A stretch of 64,000 nucleotides of DNA. Origin: Melieria omissa (taxonomy: Eukaryota > Arthropoda > Insecta > Diptera > Ulidiidae). The stretch's first letter is position 1; each line of letters starts with the position of its first letter. The translations under genes were made by a program, and so were the position numbers. Below the pieces are notes generated by a model that saw nothing but the letters and a program-made list of their open reading frames with translations, had not been told where the DNA came from and did no database searches. Location: assembly GCA_963971225.1 (NCBI GenBank), contig OZ020269.1:96165540-96229539 (forward strand). Direction: 5' to 3'. Positions 10,736 to 21,569 of the stretch are shown piece by piece.

Positions 10736-11435
10736 GTACACGAATGAACCTGAGATTGAAATTGAGACGGGAGCACTGCTAGGTTCCAGCTAAGAGACGG
10801 TTTCTGGGAGGAAAACGATAATCATAATGTGCGACAGTCAGGCTATAAAAAAGATTCTAAACTTGAGAACATTTGATTCCAAACTAAACTGGGAGACAGA
10901 AATGATCTGCAAGATATTTCAAAGGGTAATCGGGTTACAGTACACTGAATTCCTGAGCACTGTTAGAACGCAGACAGATTGGCAAAGGAGAGGGCCTGAA
11001 CCGACCATAGCTATAAGCAAGACTCAACACAGACATTGTGTCGAACAGGAATTCATATATCAGGAAACCTTAAAATGGTTAAAGACAGTGGGGCAGTGCT
11101 GTTTCAAGCTATGCTTTCCTGTTTTTTCGGTAAAGAAAATCTATTTACATACCTTCTGGATCTAAGCAGAACGGGCATACGGGGTCGACACTGTTTTCTA
11201 AATTCGCGCGACTGGGAATCACATAGCAAACTATGAAAATTCTGTTTGAAAGATGAAGAACCATCGGTGCATTTTACAACCCATTGTCCTACCCTTTTCA
11301 AAATTGCAAATACTAGGAAGGGAACTGATACGGACGAAAGCGTATCTGGGGATAATTAAGAAGGTCCTGGATAACATTGAAGCATACGAACTCCTCCAGT
11401 AAGGAAAAAGCGATTCAACACAATAGTTCAGTACC
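10735..11435 (+). pseudogene. I-like retrotransposon RNase H and zinc-finger remnant
   Basis: Plus-strand frames give KTIIIMCDSQAIKKIL, resembling the RNase H block around a catalytic Asp (usually I.I.SDSQAALKAL). Further on they give GRHCFLNSRDWESHSK, then KFCLKDEEPSVHFTTHCPTL, the GH...C..C...E..HF...CPAL zinc-binding C-terminus of I/LOA/R1-type elements. Several frameshifts and stops make it non-functional. The reverse transcriptase upstream is missing, as in a 5'-truncated insertion. Confidence 0.65.
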
Positions 11436-11559
11436 GCAGCGGTTGACTGACTCGCGTACGTATTTTAATTCTTCTAAGTATTCAATACCGAAAAAAGGAC
11501 TCCTAAGACTCCCTACCTGGACCATTCTTAACCCTTTAAATTAAACTGAGAATGTGGTT

Positions 11560-12405
11560 TAGCTATGGAACCATCTATCAGTCTAAACATTTTTCATTTA
11601 AGAAGCATTGACATTCGGTTTGTGGGACTTTAGCGCACTAAAATCCACTTTTCAGTGACGTTTAGTTGAGTAACCGTCTATCAGTCTAAAAATTGTTCAT
11701 TAAATGAGTAACCAGTTTCACTTTGTGGGACTTTAGAGCACTAAAATCAGTAACCGTCTATCAGTTTAGATATTTTTCACTGAAAGAGTAACCAGTTTCA
11801 CTTTAAAGGACTTTAAAGCACAAAAATCAACTTTTAAGCGATGTTTATTTGTGTAATCGTCTATCAGTTTAAGTATTTTTCACAACGTGAGTAACCAGAT
11901 TCACTACGGGGGACTTTATAGCACTAACATCAACTTTTCATTCACGTTTAGTTGAATAACCGTTTATCAGTCTAAAAATGTTTCACTAAGTGAGTAACCA
12001 GTTTCGCTTTGTGGGACTTTAGTCCACTAAAATCAACTTTTCAGTGACTTTTAGTTGAGTAACCGTCTATCAGTTTAAGTATTTTTAACTAAGTGAGTAA
12101 CCACAGTCACTTTGTGGGACTTCAGAATACTAAAATCAACTTTTCAGTGACGTTTATTTGAGTAACCGTCTAACAATTTAAATATTTTTTACTGGGTGAG
12201 TAACAGGTTTCGCTTTGTGGAACTTTAGAGCACTAAAACTAACTTTTCAATGACGTTTAGTTGGGTAACCGTCTATCAATGTAAGCATTTTGACTAAGTG
12301 AGTAACCAGATTCACTTCGTGGGACTTAAGAGCACTAAATTTAACCTTACAGTGACGTTTATTTGTGTAATCATCTGTTAGCATAAGTATTTTTCATCGT
12401 CTGGT
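11560..12405. repeat. Tandem array, about 103-bp unit, 9 copies
   Basis: The anchor GTAACCGTCTATCAGT recurs with CTATCA-equivalents at 11575, 11678, 11758, 11861, 11963, 12067, 12170, 12273 and 12374. Spacing is 101-104 bp except one unit of 80. Each unit also has GTGGGACTTTAGAGCACTAAAATC and TTTTCAGTGACGTTTA. The frames are closed and the copies differ by substitutions, so the array is not recent. Confidence 0.9.
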
Positions 12406-13180
12406 TCGCTGATTCAAGTATGAAATGTTCTTGTTATCCGTTTTTAAATATTCAACACATCTAAACTTAGTTCTTCGAATTTACTATAAAACGTGGGCTT
12501 TGGAGCTGAAAGGGTTATAATTTTTTATACTAAATTTATACAAAACTCTTAAATTTAAGTAAGCATTTTCAAAGGACTCCATAACTTTTTCACCTTAATT
12601 TAATTTCTTTTCGTTTCTTACACTTTTCCTGTGGCGTCTGTCCACTTCTTAGAAAACGCAATTCACAACGATCCCTTTCAAACATAGTCATTTATTATTT
12701 ACCTCTCTGTGGCATTTGTTTGAAGTGAGGTCAATGCACTTGTGGCAACCGAAATGCGCATAGCGCACACTTACAGTGACTGCACTTAATAAAGCACCGC
12801 TTGCATATTTCTTTCTTTCCTTGTGTCCCTGGGGGTCTTTGATATATGTGAGCATAATAAAGTGCATGAAAGTGTATGAGTGAGTGTGTGTGTGTGTGGT
12901 CATTTATTAAATTGCAGCCACTTGACCAATTTAACGCTCCTGACCCTAAATTATGTCAAAGTCATAAAGTCAAAAACCAAAATGAAATATGCGTTTCTGT
13001 CTGTGTATGTGTGGACAAGACAAAATCCAATGAGAAGCTAAATAGTCAAATATTTTATGCTACCCGCATTTGCTCGCATTAAGTGAAATCTCTTTTTCAG
13101 CTCTTGATTGGACTTAACAAAATAAAACAAAATTGAATATGAAAACGAAACAAAAACAGAAATTTAAAAATAATGCACTA
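12405..13180. other. Intergenic DNA with a short (TG)n run
   Basis: Mixed sequence with (TG)n near 12880-12900 and TGTGTATGTGTGG near 13005. No coding or RNA gene was recognised. Confidence 0.5.
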
Positions 13181-13760
13181 CAAATTAAAAAAGGCCATAA
13201 AAATTATTAAAACAGAAAAATTTATAAATTATGTACGCCACAAGCATAAAATGAGTGGCTACAACTGCAACATGGTGGCAACATTGTTCAGAGATTTGCG
13301 CGCTGTTTTGTTGGATAAACCAGTCGCGGTGGGCATTGGTAGGCGCGCACAAGCAGCCATCAGCCAACAGCGAACAGCGTCGAGGGTCACAGTTCAATGG
13401 AGCTCAATTAAATGCAAACCTGCAGCGGAATGGTACGAAATGCACCACGCGGCATGCTGCAGCATGGAGCATTGCTGCCGCACTGTGACAGCAAACGCAA
13501 CAGCAACAGCAGCAACAACTGGTAGCAACAGTTGGAGCATAACAACAGTTGCATGCCACATTTCACCCGCAGACCTTTCACTGCAACGCTGTCGCCATAA
13601 ATCTTCGACATACATACATACATTTGTATGTTCGTACAACGGTACATTACATACTGACAAATTAAATATTGCCGCAAATGCTGCAAAGCCATATGGGCAG
13701 ATGAAGTGCAGGTTATCAGCGTTTGGCAGCTGAAATTTGTGTGGTGTTCGAAAGGGGGCG
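13180..13760. other. CAG/CAA-rich island, possibly regulatory
   Basis: Less AT-rich stretch with GCAACAGCAACAGCAGCAAC repeats (about 13495-13525) and CATACATACATA. A 186-codon frame (13173-13733, +) and a 161-codon frame (13408-13893, -) overlap head-on. Both are dominated by repeat-encoded Ala/Thr/Cys and match no family, so I treat this as non-coding. Confidence 0.4.
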
Positions 13761-13851
13761 AATAGAAGGGGAAGGAGTAGTGGATAAGAGTGAAGTTGAA
13801 ATTTAGAGGTTTAAGTATGGAAATGTAAACTGCACTGCTTACGAAGAAGCT

Positions 13852-13898
13852 AAAAATTGGGTCGACTCTTAGGCGATCCAAGAGTCGACCCAATTTTT
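13852..13898. repeat. Perfect 19-bp hairpin with 9-nt loop and T run
   Basis: AAAAATTGGGTCGACTCTT (13852-13870) and its exact reverse complement (13880-13898) flank the loop AGGCGATCC, and the second arm ends in eight T residues. There is no mismatch, unlike the decayed repeats around it. The function is unknown; see findings. Confidence 0.85.
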
Positions 13899-14059
13899 TT
13901 TAAGAGATGAGACATTTTTTTTAACGCTAATCACTAAGTACCTAAGTACAAATTTCTTTAGGAAAAAAATCTATAAACTTTTGTGGAATTATACATACAT
14001 ATGTATGTATATTCCAGAAGCTGTAGAATACAAGTTTTTTAAGATTTCCAAAATCTTCT

Positions 14060-14480
14060 TCTTGTTGCTTGAACAGGATTATCATTTTATCTACTTATCT
14101 GCTACAAGTAACTCATGACCGGGTTATGAGTAGAACCTGTGACAATGTATCCATCCAGACATCTCTTTTACACCTTTGTTCACGCCTTTTCAAGTTGACT
14201 ACACCAAGAGCCAATAGCATATCGTCAACTTTGTTCTTCTTCTACTGGAGACACCGTCTCTCTTTATGTCATCCATCTAAAACTACCGCATCGACCACCT
14301 AAAAGTCACTAAAACCCATCGAACAGACCTCAAAATACCTTTTCAAATTGAGTACACCAAGAGCCAATAGGGTATTTTCAACTTTGTCCTCCTTCTACTG
14401 AAGACACAGTCTTCCTTTATGTCATCGATCTCAAACTACTAGAAACTAGAAGTCACTTAAAACCACCAAAAAGGCCTCAG
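14060..14480 (-). repeat. Two tandem degenerate copies of an RTE-like 3' end
   Basis: GAGCCAATAG...TTTTCAACTTTG...CTTCTACTGAAGACAC...TTTATGTCATC...AAACTAC occurs twice, at about 14210-14300 and 14340-14455. On the minus strand the sequence after GCGGTAGTTTTAG aligns with the better preserved fragment at 22440-22575 (RRRGKSCLWWKDQ). It is probably a degraded LINE 3' segment that has duplicated locally. Confidence 0.5.
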
Positions 14481-14487
14481 TCACGTA

Positions 14488-14522
14488 ACCGGGCTGTCGT
14501 GCCAGTCAAGAAGAAGAAGAAG
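14488..14522 (+). repeat. SINE/LINE tail fragment
   Basis: CGGGCTGTCGTGCCAGTC followed by (AAG)n matches the complement of the SINE end at 32111-32130 (GATTGGCACGACAGCCCG). It is a short 3'-end relic. Confidence 0.55.
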
Positions 14523-14524
14523 TT

Positions 14525-15790
14525 TTTCCTTAAGAATCTTTCCTTTGAATTCGTTAGACTTGAAGTGCTTAAACTTTAACTTTATAACCGACAGAGCCAA
14601 AGAAAACCATAGCTACCAGCTGCTGATGGATAGCTGTCAACTCCATAAAATCTTTGGTCATGGGGGGAGGGGCGTTAAAAGTTTTTGTTGACATTTTTGC
14701 TAGTATGGTAACGTAGGTGCATAGTGATTAACAATTTTGAATATTATAGGCAATGGGAGGTGAATTCTGACACCTAAAATCCCTCCTTCGCTATGCTACT
14801 GCTTCAAAGGATTAAAAAAATTTTTCGTGAGACATTTTTCTATTCCATCTAGAACGTTTTTTCACAACGTCAAGCACAGATTGAAAAATATGGTGTTGTG
14901 GTCTCTTTTATATATATATAGATAATGACTTCATTAGTTGGCCTCTGTGGCAACTTTGCTGCACAGACATTTGAATTTCTCTTCCTGTAAGTTTTTACTG
15001 AGAAATAAAGTGAACCAAGCTAATGTCACAGGATGTCCGTGAATGATTTTTATTGAATTAATTAGGATTTTTTTTTGTTTCAATAACACTGATCAACAGC
15101 AAAATGGCTTTTCTGGGTTTGACATCAGTTCTAGGGTAATTAGATACCGCTGATTTCGAATTCACAAACCGTTTTTAAAACTTAGTTTCCGTTTTCGCAA
15201 AAAATGGGCGTGTCACTTTATCGGATTTTCCCTGACTTTTTTCACGTTTGGGATTGTAACTTCTAAACCAATAAACCGGTTGACATGATTTTCACTTTGT
15301 AGCATTTGCAACACCTCACGGCTTCTTTTCCAATGTAATTTATTTTTATAAGTTTTACGACTCCGCAGTAATTGGACCTCAAAGTCGGAAAATATGGAAT
15401 TTCATGGCTTTTTATTTAATGATGAAAAACATGCACATTTTTCGTAAACCAACTAACGAGTTAGGTGTTAAATGAAAGCGGAAACATCAAATAATACAAC
15501 ACAGCCAATTTAATTGGTGTGGTTCCCATTCTCATCGAAATAATAGCAAAAATGTGCCATCGTCGTTTTCATCATTTTTAATACTTTTTCCTTAAAACAT
15601 TTGGGTCGAAATTTGTTGCCCTGTGGAATTTTTCAAAACTTTTTGAAGTATAACTTCAACTTACAGATTAGTCCTTTAGGTTTGGCAACAAGTGCTCTGA
15701 GGCACTTTTACCGGTAAGAGGGTCAAGTCGGAGCTTAGATTGTTGTCCCATCACACATCACACACTCACATCACTTTGCACACTGTTTTT
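14525..15790. other. Intergenic DNA, unclassified
   Basis: Contains a short (TA)n at about 14910 and unclassified sequence from 15090 to 15700 (GGGTAATTAGATACCGCTG near 15133). This could be an old repeat, but no ends, repeats or coding blocks were identified. Confidence 0.4.
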
Positions 15791-15799
15791 GAAAGTATT

Positions 15800-17130
15800 G
15801 CCACTCTCAGCCGTCGTGCCGTCAGTCACTCAGGGGGATCAACATGTAACACTGGAAAGTGTACGTGCCGTAACTGAGTTGGCTGATGGAAGCGTGTGCT
15901 AACACCTCCGCGTGGTGACGGCTGGAAACGGCCACTTCCAGATCTGGTTCTGGTCGTGGTCGGCTAAGGTAGCACAGCGAAAACCTCCCTAATCCGGGGT
16001 GCCATGCGACCCGTGCCCATCGGACTGATTTGCAGCCAGGGAGTAATATCGGCTGTATTCGAACGGAGCTTTCTTGATACCTGGCCGCCTCAGGAAGGAA
16101 CGGTGGCCTTATCACGGTAAGGGGCTATGCCGTGACGGACCCTCCCTTTCCCGAATCTTGCTTTGGTCACCGTGCTAGCACTTCGGTGTTTTAGCACAAC
16201 CCGTCAGGTCGGGCAGGTGACCGTACGAAACAGTTGACATGACTTCAAAAAAACCCAGCCTCGGACAAATCACGACTTCGGACAAGGACAGTAGACGAAC
16301 GGACAGGAGAGAAGTTCACATCCTCCGAAGACGAACTCCTGGGATCAAGCCAGGACACAATCACACCTATTTCCTCAGAGACGCCTGGCACTGTGGGTCA
16401 TAGCACGCCAATCCTCTCTGAGAAACCCTCGACATCCGCTGCAGCAAGGGGCCAACTGAAACCGGCCAATCCTAGACCACTGTCCAGGTATAAGCAGTAC
16501 CAGAGGGCTTTGGCTATCCTCGGCAGGATTAGCAAAAACGAAGCCGCTGGTACTGCTCATCCCAAGGATGCGGAGGACAAGGTGCGGTTTCAGAAGGTAG
16601 TCGATGAGTACCGGGAGTACCAAGCGGCCTTATCAAAAACTGAAGCGACGAAGCGAGACCGGTCTACTCAGGAGAAGTCGAACCGTGACACCAAAAACCC
16701 AAAGTGGCCGGGGCAGCTGAACCCTCGAAACCGAAGAGGATCTTCAGTGACGTTGTGCGTGACCATCTGCAGGTTGCTCTCGTGGACGCTACCACCAACC
16801 GCGGCAAAGAAGCACTGGAAAAGTGGGGAGAGATTGAGGCCAGGTTGACCCAATTGGTAATGGACCATGTATTGGGCAACCTGACAGCGAGCCCGGCGGC
16901 ACCTCTTCCCAGTTTCGACTCTGCGGAGGTTATCCGGGGATATTGGGTAATCAAATGCGAGGATCAATTTTCCAGGGATTTCCTGGAAAGCTGCATCTCC
17001 AAGTTAGGGGAGACAGCAGGAGAGAATTTAAGAATTTCGGACTTTTTAAATAGGTTGATCTCAAGTCCAGCTAATTGAGAGTTCGTTTTATTAAATTAGT
17101 CTAGTCATATTTTTGGGAATCTGAATAAAA
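15800..17130 (+). mobile_element. Non-LTR retrotransposon 5' portion: 5'UTR and broken ORF1
   Basis: An abrupt GC-rich segment begins near 15800 and ends near 17080. About 16239-17078 is a frameshifted ORF1. A frame from about 16290 to 16700 reads DKVRFQKVVDEYREYQAALS. After a shift near 16700 a second frame reads RIFSDVVRDHLQVALVDAT, and then FDSAEVIRGYWVIKC. The latter is the DUF4780-type block of ORF1 proteins in dipteran non-LTR elements. The usual following IPxRPRARVW motif is absent: after SCISKLGETAGENLR the sequence diverges and stops at 17078. No endonuclease or reverse transcriptase follows, so the element is 3'-truncated or a composite. Confidence 0.7.
16393..17078 (+). pseudogene. 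Retrotransposon ORF1 (DUF4780-like) pseudogene
   Basis: The two overlapping frames 16393-16848 and 16704-17078 carry consecutive parts of one protein, separated by a single-base shift near the A-rich sequence at about 16700. The first is a charged, coiled-coil-like N-terminal part. The second is the conserved DUF4780-like domain (FSDVVRDHLQVALVD, GYWVIKCEDQFSRDFLESC). In intact elements this protein is thought to bind the element RNA. Here the C-terminal motif is missing. Confidence 0.65.
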
Positions 17131-18740
17131 TAAATAAAAATATTAAATTGTTTCAAAGGTGTTAAATAAAGTCCTTGGACTGTATACCATTTTCTTGCTG
17201 CATACTTAATCCAACTTGAGCTACTACTTAATTCCAAAATGCATGAAAATAAACCTTAAGTGGATTGAAATCAAAGAAATCAGAGCTATTACAACGAAAT
17301 AAAGTTTAAAATGTGCACTTAAGTCGCATCTAAGATCGCCCACTGACCACAAGCTCGCACTTTTGAACGCCTAAAAGACATAATTTTTCTTCATTCGCCA
17401 TTTAGTTTTAAGTAAAAAACATGTATGCGCATTTTTCGCCAGTTGATTCAATTAAAATGAGTGACTCCAAAACAGCCCCAAAGCGAGTACTTGTTGTTAT
17501 GTTCAACGTATGTGTGTAAGTGTATGTGTGTGTGTTTGTATTAGTGTTGACTGTTGATGATAATCATGAAGCGACCAGTGATGCCGGTCTTAATTTGTTG
17601 GAATTTCTCTTGTTGCAGCTATTTTTAGCCGCTGACATAAGGTCACAAATTATGAGCCGGCATTTTTTTTGTTGTTGATGCATGTTTGTAACAGTTGTTT
17701 TTGTATTTATTTAATCATGTTTTTTCGGACAATTTCTCTGATTATACGCAATGTGTATGTGTGTGCATTCACATCATTGATTTCCGCCTTGAAAAGAAAT
17801 TACTTTCTTTATTATTTAAATTGGAAGGGAAATTTCATTGTTATTGTTGCTGTTGTTTTGGGATTTGTTCAAGTGGTTTTAAATCGTGTAATGGGCACTT
17901 GAGAAATTTCGGTATTGTGCGTTTACACGAAAATTAAAGAGGCAAAGGGGCTACGCGGCATTTGGCAACGTGCAGTGAGGTCAATTGACGTTGAACTTTG
18001 GCTGCCACAATCCATACAATCCATGCTTTATAGTTGTTTGTGAGAGATTTATCATTGTTTAAAAAAACAAAATCGTGTGCTATCAAAATGAAATGCTAGA
18101 AATGAAATGTTAAAGCGGAAAGAGCACAATTGGTGTGAAGGCGTGAGTCAGCAAAATTAAATTAAACTTGTGTCGACGAGCTCAACAAACAGTGAGTTAT
18201 TTGCATTCGGTGTAATTGTGTAAACGAACAAACAAACCGGTAACTTAGCAATGCAATTTAAAACCGTCATAATCCTGTCAACGCCATCATCGATAGATAT
18301 CCTTTGCATAGGATAATGAACAGACAGGCTCGGGGCGCTCATGCGACAAAAGGTAAACGAGCAGATCATTTGATATCTGAATACACTTGAAGAAAAAAAA
18401 CGGTTAGACACTTTCAAAGAATCTTTTGAGCCACGAATCTTTTGAGTGTTCGCATCATTTTTAAGGTCTAATGTTTAAAAGTTTAATTTTTGTAAGTTTT
18501 CTGAGTATTCTAAAAGGTTTGAAGTTCAAAAGGTAGTATTTTTTAAGGTAAACTAAAAGTTTTTAAATTCTACAGATTAAATTAATTACATATATCTTCA
18601 GTGTCAGACTGTTTTAAAAATATAACAAATCAAGTCGAATCTTCTACATCTTTTAAATAGTAAATATTTTCTTATCAATAAGTCACTACTTACCCCTACT
18701 TCATGCGGAGCCTTTCAATTTTGTTTACTGTTTTACCCTC
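17130..18740. other. Intergenic DNA, no gene recognised
   Basis: AT-rich with TGTATGTGTGTGTG at about 17518-17540 and scattered GTTGTTG runs. The ORFs (60-88 codons) are AT-driven. A TCAACAAACAGTGAG-type stretch near 18180 is not a convincing promoter. Confidence 0.5.
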
Positions 18741-18749
18741 TTGGTTTCA

Positions 18750-20060
18750 ATTTCTTCTTTCAATGATACAGGAATCCATACTGATACCTTACTTTCTTAT
18801 TTTTGAGCTCTAACCTGGTTTCTAGTTTCTTATTTCAAGCCTATTTGTCACCTTTGATGAAACCCGAGTCTTTGTCGACTTCTTTCTATGACAAAGGAAT
18901 CTAAAATTAGATCTTACATTATTTTTTGAGAGCTCTAACTTTGTTTCCAGCTTCTCGCTTTAAGCCATTTCGTTTTAAAAGCAAGTTTAGTCGTTATTGA
19001 ATTCTTTCAATAATACAGAAATCCTTATTGAGACCTTGGATGGATGGATGTGAAGGAGAGTCGAGGAAATAACCTTAGGAAGGTCATTACCTCAAGCACT
19101 CAGGCTCTATAGCCCATTGTACTTAAGGCTCAGGAAAAAGGTTGATAGAGGAGATGGGAATGGGAACAGAAAAAGAGAAAGTGGGTGGAAAGGGAGAGAG
19201 AGTTATGAGTTCTCCGGTGCATATTTCCCGGACTCATTAATGCATCTCAGGAGATCACAGAAGGCGAGAGAATGAACTTCGTCCATTCTCATAACATCTG
19301 AACCCAGCGTGCGCAATCTCGTTCTAGAGAAAGCAGGACATGCACGGAGAAAGTGCTCTGTACTATCTACCTCCTCCAGGCAAGACACGCAAGTCGGATC
19401 TTCGATGGTGCCCATGTTGGCCATATGTCGCCCCCATGGATTGTGTCCTGTGATTAACCCGACCATTCGTCGGAGGTCTTTCCTTCTCAGCTTGTGGGGG
19501 AAAATCCCCTGCTTTCCTGTTCGGGCTTTTCACAAAACACTTGGAGAGGTTGCACTAGCAACCTCTTGAAGATTATTGAGACCTTACTTTCCTTTTTCGG
19601 TGCTCTAACGTTGGTTTCTAGTTTCTCGTTTCAAGACTATTCATCTTGAGTGCAAGTTGAATCATTGTTGTCTTTTTCCAGAAGAGAAATTTGTCTTTTT
19701 CAATTATTTTCGTTTTCCTTCAGTCCTACTTTAATTTTATAGGAACCCAAGTAAATCGAACCTTCTTCTTGCAGAGCTCTTATTTCTTTATCATTTAGTG
19801 ACTTAAATTGAGTCTTTGCCGTATCAAGTCCTTATTTCTAAAACTTCTCAGTACAAATTCGTCTTCTGAAATCTCACAGAAACCCAAATTGAGCCTTTAC
19901 CATCTTTATATGCAACTTCTTCTTATTTATTCAAATATTAATGACTCCAGTCGAATTTTGGTCAAATCAAATCTCTATCTTCAAGACTTCTGGTTTCATT
20001 TTGCAGAACTTTTTTTTTGTTCATAGCGCTGATTCGTCCAAAGCTTAATGACTCCAGGTG
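18750..20060. repeat. Degenerate tandem repeats, about 125-135 bp, split by a retrotransposon
   Basis: Copies of TTTTTGAGCTCTAAC-TGGTTTCTAGTTTCT-ATTTCAAGCC occur at about 18800, 18925 and 19595. They are linked by CAATAATACAGAAATCC/GAGACCTTACTTTC and GAGTCTTT-like segments. The copies are strongly diverged. The insertion at 19038-19572 lies inside one unit. Confidence 0.6.
19038..19572 (-). mobile_element. 5'-truncated non-LTR retrotransposon, 535 bp
   Basis: It is flanked by a 13-bp target duplication, TTATTGAGACCTT (19025-19037 and 19573-19585). On the minus strand it encodes MVGLITGHNPWGRHMANMG followed by a C-x2-C / H-x4-C block (CVSCLEEVDSTEHFLRACPA). This is the zinc-binding C-terminus of I/R1/LOA-type polyproteins. 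A stop and a short 3'UTR follow, ending in CATCCATCCATCC at the junction. Truncation at the 5' end plus the duplication is the signature of target-primed reverse transcription. Confidence 0.88.
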
Positions 20061-20930
20061 AATTTTTTTTAAGTCAAATCTCTGCCGCTGCATTTCTCTC
20101 AGCGTAGAACTGCGACTGGCAGCGCCACCGCCGAACAAACAACATCTTGTCCTGTTTTTCGTCTATTTGCTGCAATGTCCTCATTCATTTCCGCATTAGA
20201 CATAATTGAGTTTACTCGTTCAGACGTTCGCAAGTGTGTACTTGTGTTGGTGTGCGTGATGGCAGCTCAATTCAGTTGACAATAGTCAGTAGACAGCGAC
20301 AAGTTGGCCAACTGCTATGGACAAGCAATTTGCTGTTGTGTGCATGAAGGCGTTCGATGCTATTGTTGTTGTTGTAGTTGTTGCTGATAGCGGCAACAGG
20401 AGACGATGTAAAGGATACCGGACATGAAAACCAGCTGATAAACAAAGGCGTTGCCTTTAATGAACACACACATTGATAGATGCACTGGTATGTGTGTTGG
20501 CCACTTCCGGTTTTTAAAATTAACTTGTATGCACAAAAATACACACAAGTGTGTATGTGTGTGTGTCACATAACAGCGTCAGTTTTATTAATGGCGTTTA
20601 TTATGCTTCGACTCTGGCTTCGGTGCAAAAATAAATGGCCGCCATCGCGTCCTGTGACTACAGCATACAACATGGCAGCTCATACAACATATAACACACA
20701 ATGTACCATGTACAATGTGTACATATGACATGTGCCATGGGATTTGTCTGACATTGACGCAACTAATGATCAATGGCGCCAACCGTGCAACAACACAGAC
20801 GCACCCACCTTGGCAGTGGCTGGTGGCCGGGCAGCGTGTTTACTCTGGCTGCCTGTCGGCTGTGTCCTTTTCGCTTTGTCAGCGCAAATATTCCATGTCC
20901 GTTCATAGATAAGCCTTCTGGCATAACGGT
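20060..20930. other. uzip upstream region, possibly regulatory
   Basis: Less AT-rich DNA with GTTGTTGTTGTAG (about 20360), a TGTGTATGTGTGTGTG run (about 20548) and ACATATGACATGTGCCATG (about 20720). No coding exon was recognised. Its position just upstream of a TATA box suggests uzip cis-regulatory DNA. Confidence 0.35.
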
Positions 20931-20937
20931 GTGCAGC

Positions 20938-20945
20938 TATAAATA
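20938..20945 (+). promoter_or_regulatory. uzip: TATA box, candidate uzip promoter
   Basis: TATAAATA followed by GC-rich sequence (GCGGCGGTGCC) is a good fly TATA context. It predicts a start near 20970, although no TCAGT-type initiator is clear there. A splice donor GCAG|GTGAGA at 21006/21007 follows and a pyrimidine-rich acceptor CTACTTTCAG ends at 21440. Together they suggest a short non-coding exon 1 (about 20970-21006) joined to the coding exon. The link to uzip is inferred from position and strand. Confidence 0.5.
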
Positions 20946-21440
20946 GCGGCGGTGCCAGAGCCACAAATGCTTTAAGCACACTTGAATGGTTTCACTATTG
21001 GCGCAGGTGAGAGAACTCTTGAAGCTTTGTCACCGACCCAACGACTTCAGCTGAGGTGAATGCAGCACAATGAACAAACGCGTTTTGCCTTTCGGCGAAG
21101 CCAAGAAGTCCTAAGAATGATTATTTAATTAGTTTTTCCAATACAAAAATCGTTTGGGAGAAAGAAGAGATGGAAGCAAAATATTTCTACGTCCAAATTC
21201 TTTTTTTATTCTTAAAGTGAAACTATATACTTGAAGTTGTTGCTTGTAAAGCATAGAAAACATTGATATGCTGTTACAGAAAACAAAAATCAATTACAAA
21301 ACTAATTAAGTCTATTTGTAGCAACAACATTTGCTACACATTTTTCGTCGTTTTTTTGTTACACTAAGTGACCGTTTACTACATTTGATTTGCTAGACAT
21401 TCAATACTAAAAGCTTTACTTTTCCCCTCTCTACTTTCAG

Positions 21441-21569
21441 CACTGTACAAGCACCACTTCAATCCGTCAATCAATCAATCAATCAAGCGAGCGAGCATAG
21501 CCTCTTGAATACTGTCCGCGTTGCGCTCTTCAACTTTCACCACGCAAGCCGCCAAACAATTATTGCAAC
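21441..21569 (+). other. uzip: uzip 5'UTR, second exon part
   Basis: It starts after the acceptor TTTCCCCTCTCTACTTTCAG (ends 21440) and runs to the first ATG. It contains (AATC)n near 21465-21485. There is no in-frame upstream ATG that would lengthen the protein. Confidence 0.5.

Noticed and set aside
13173..13733. 186-codon open frame (+), the longest frame outside uzip
   Set aside because: It overlaps a 161-codon frame on the other strand and is dominated by repeat-encoded Ala/Thr. It shows no domain, promoter or splice context.
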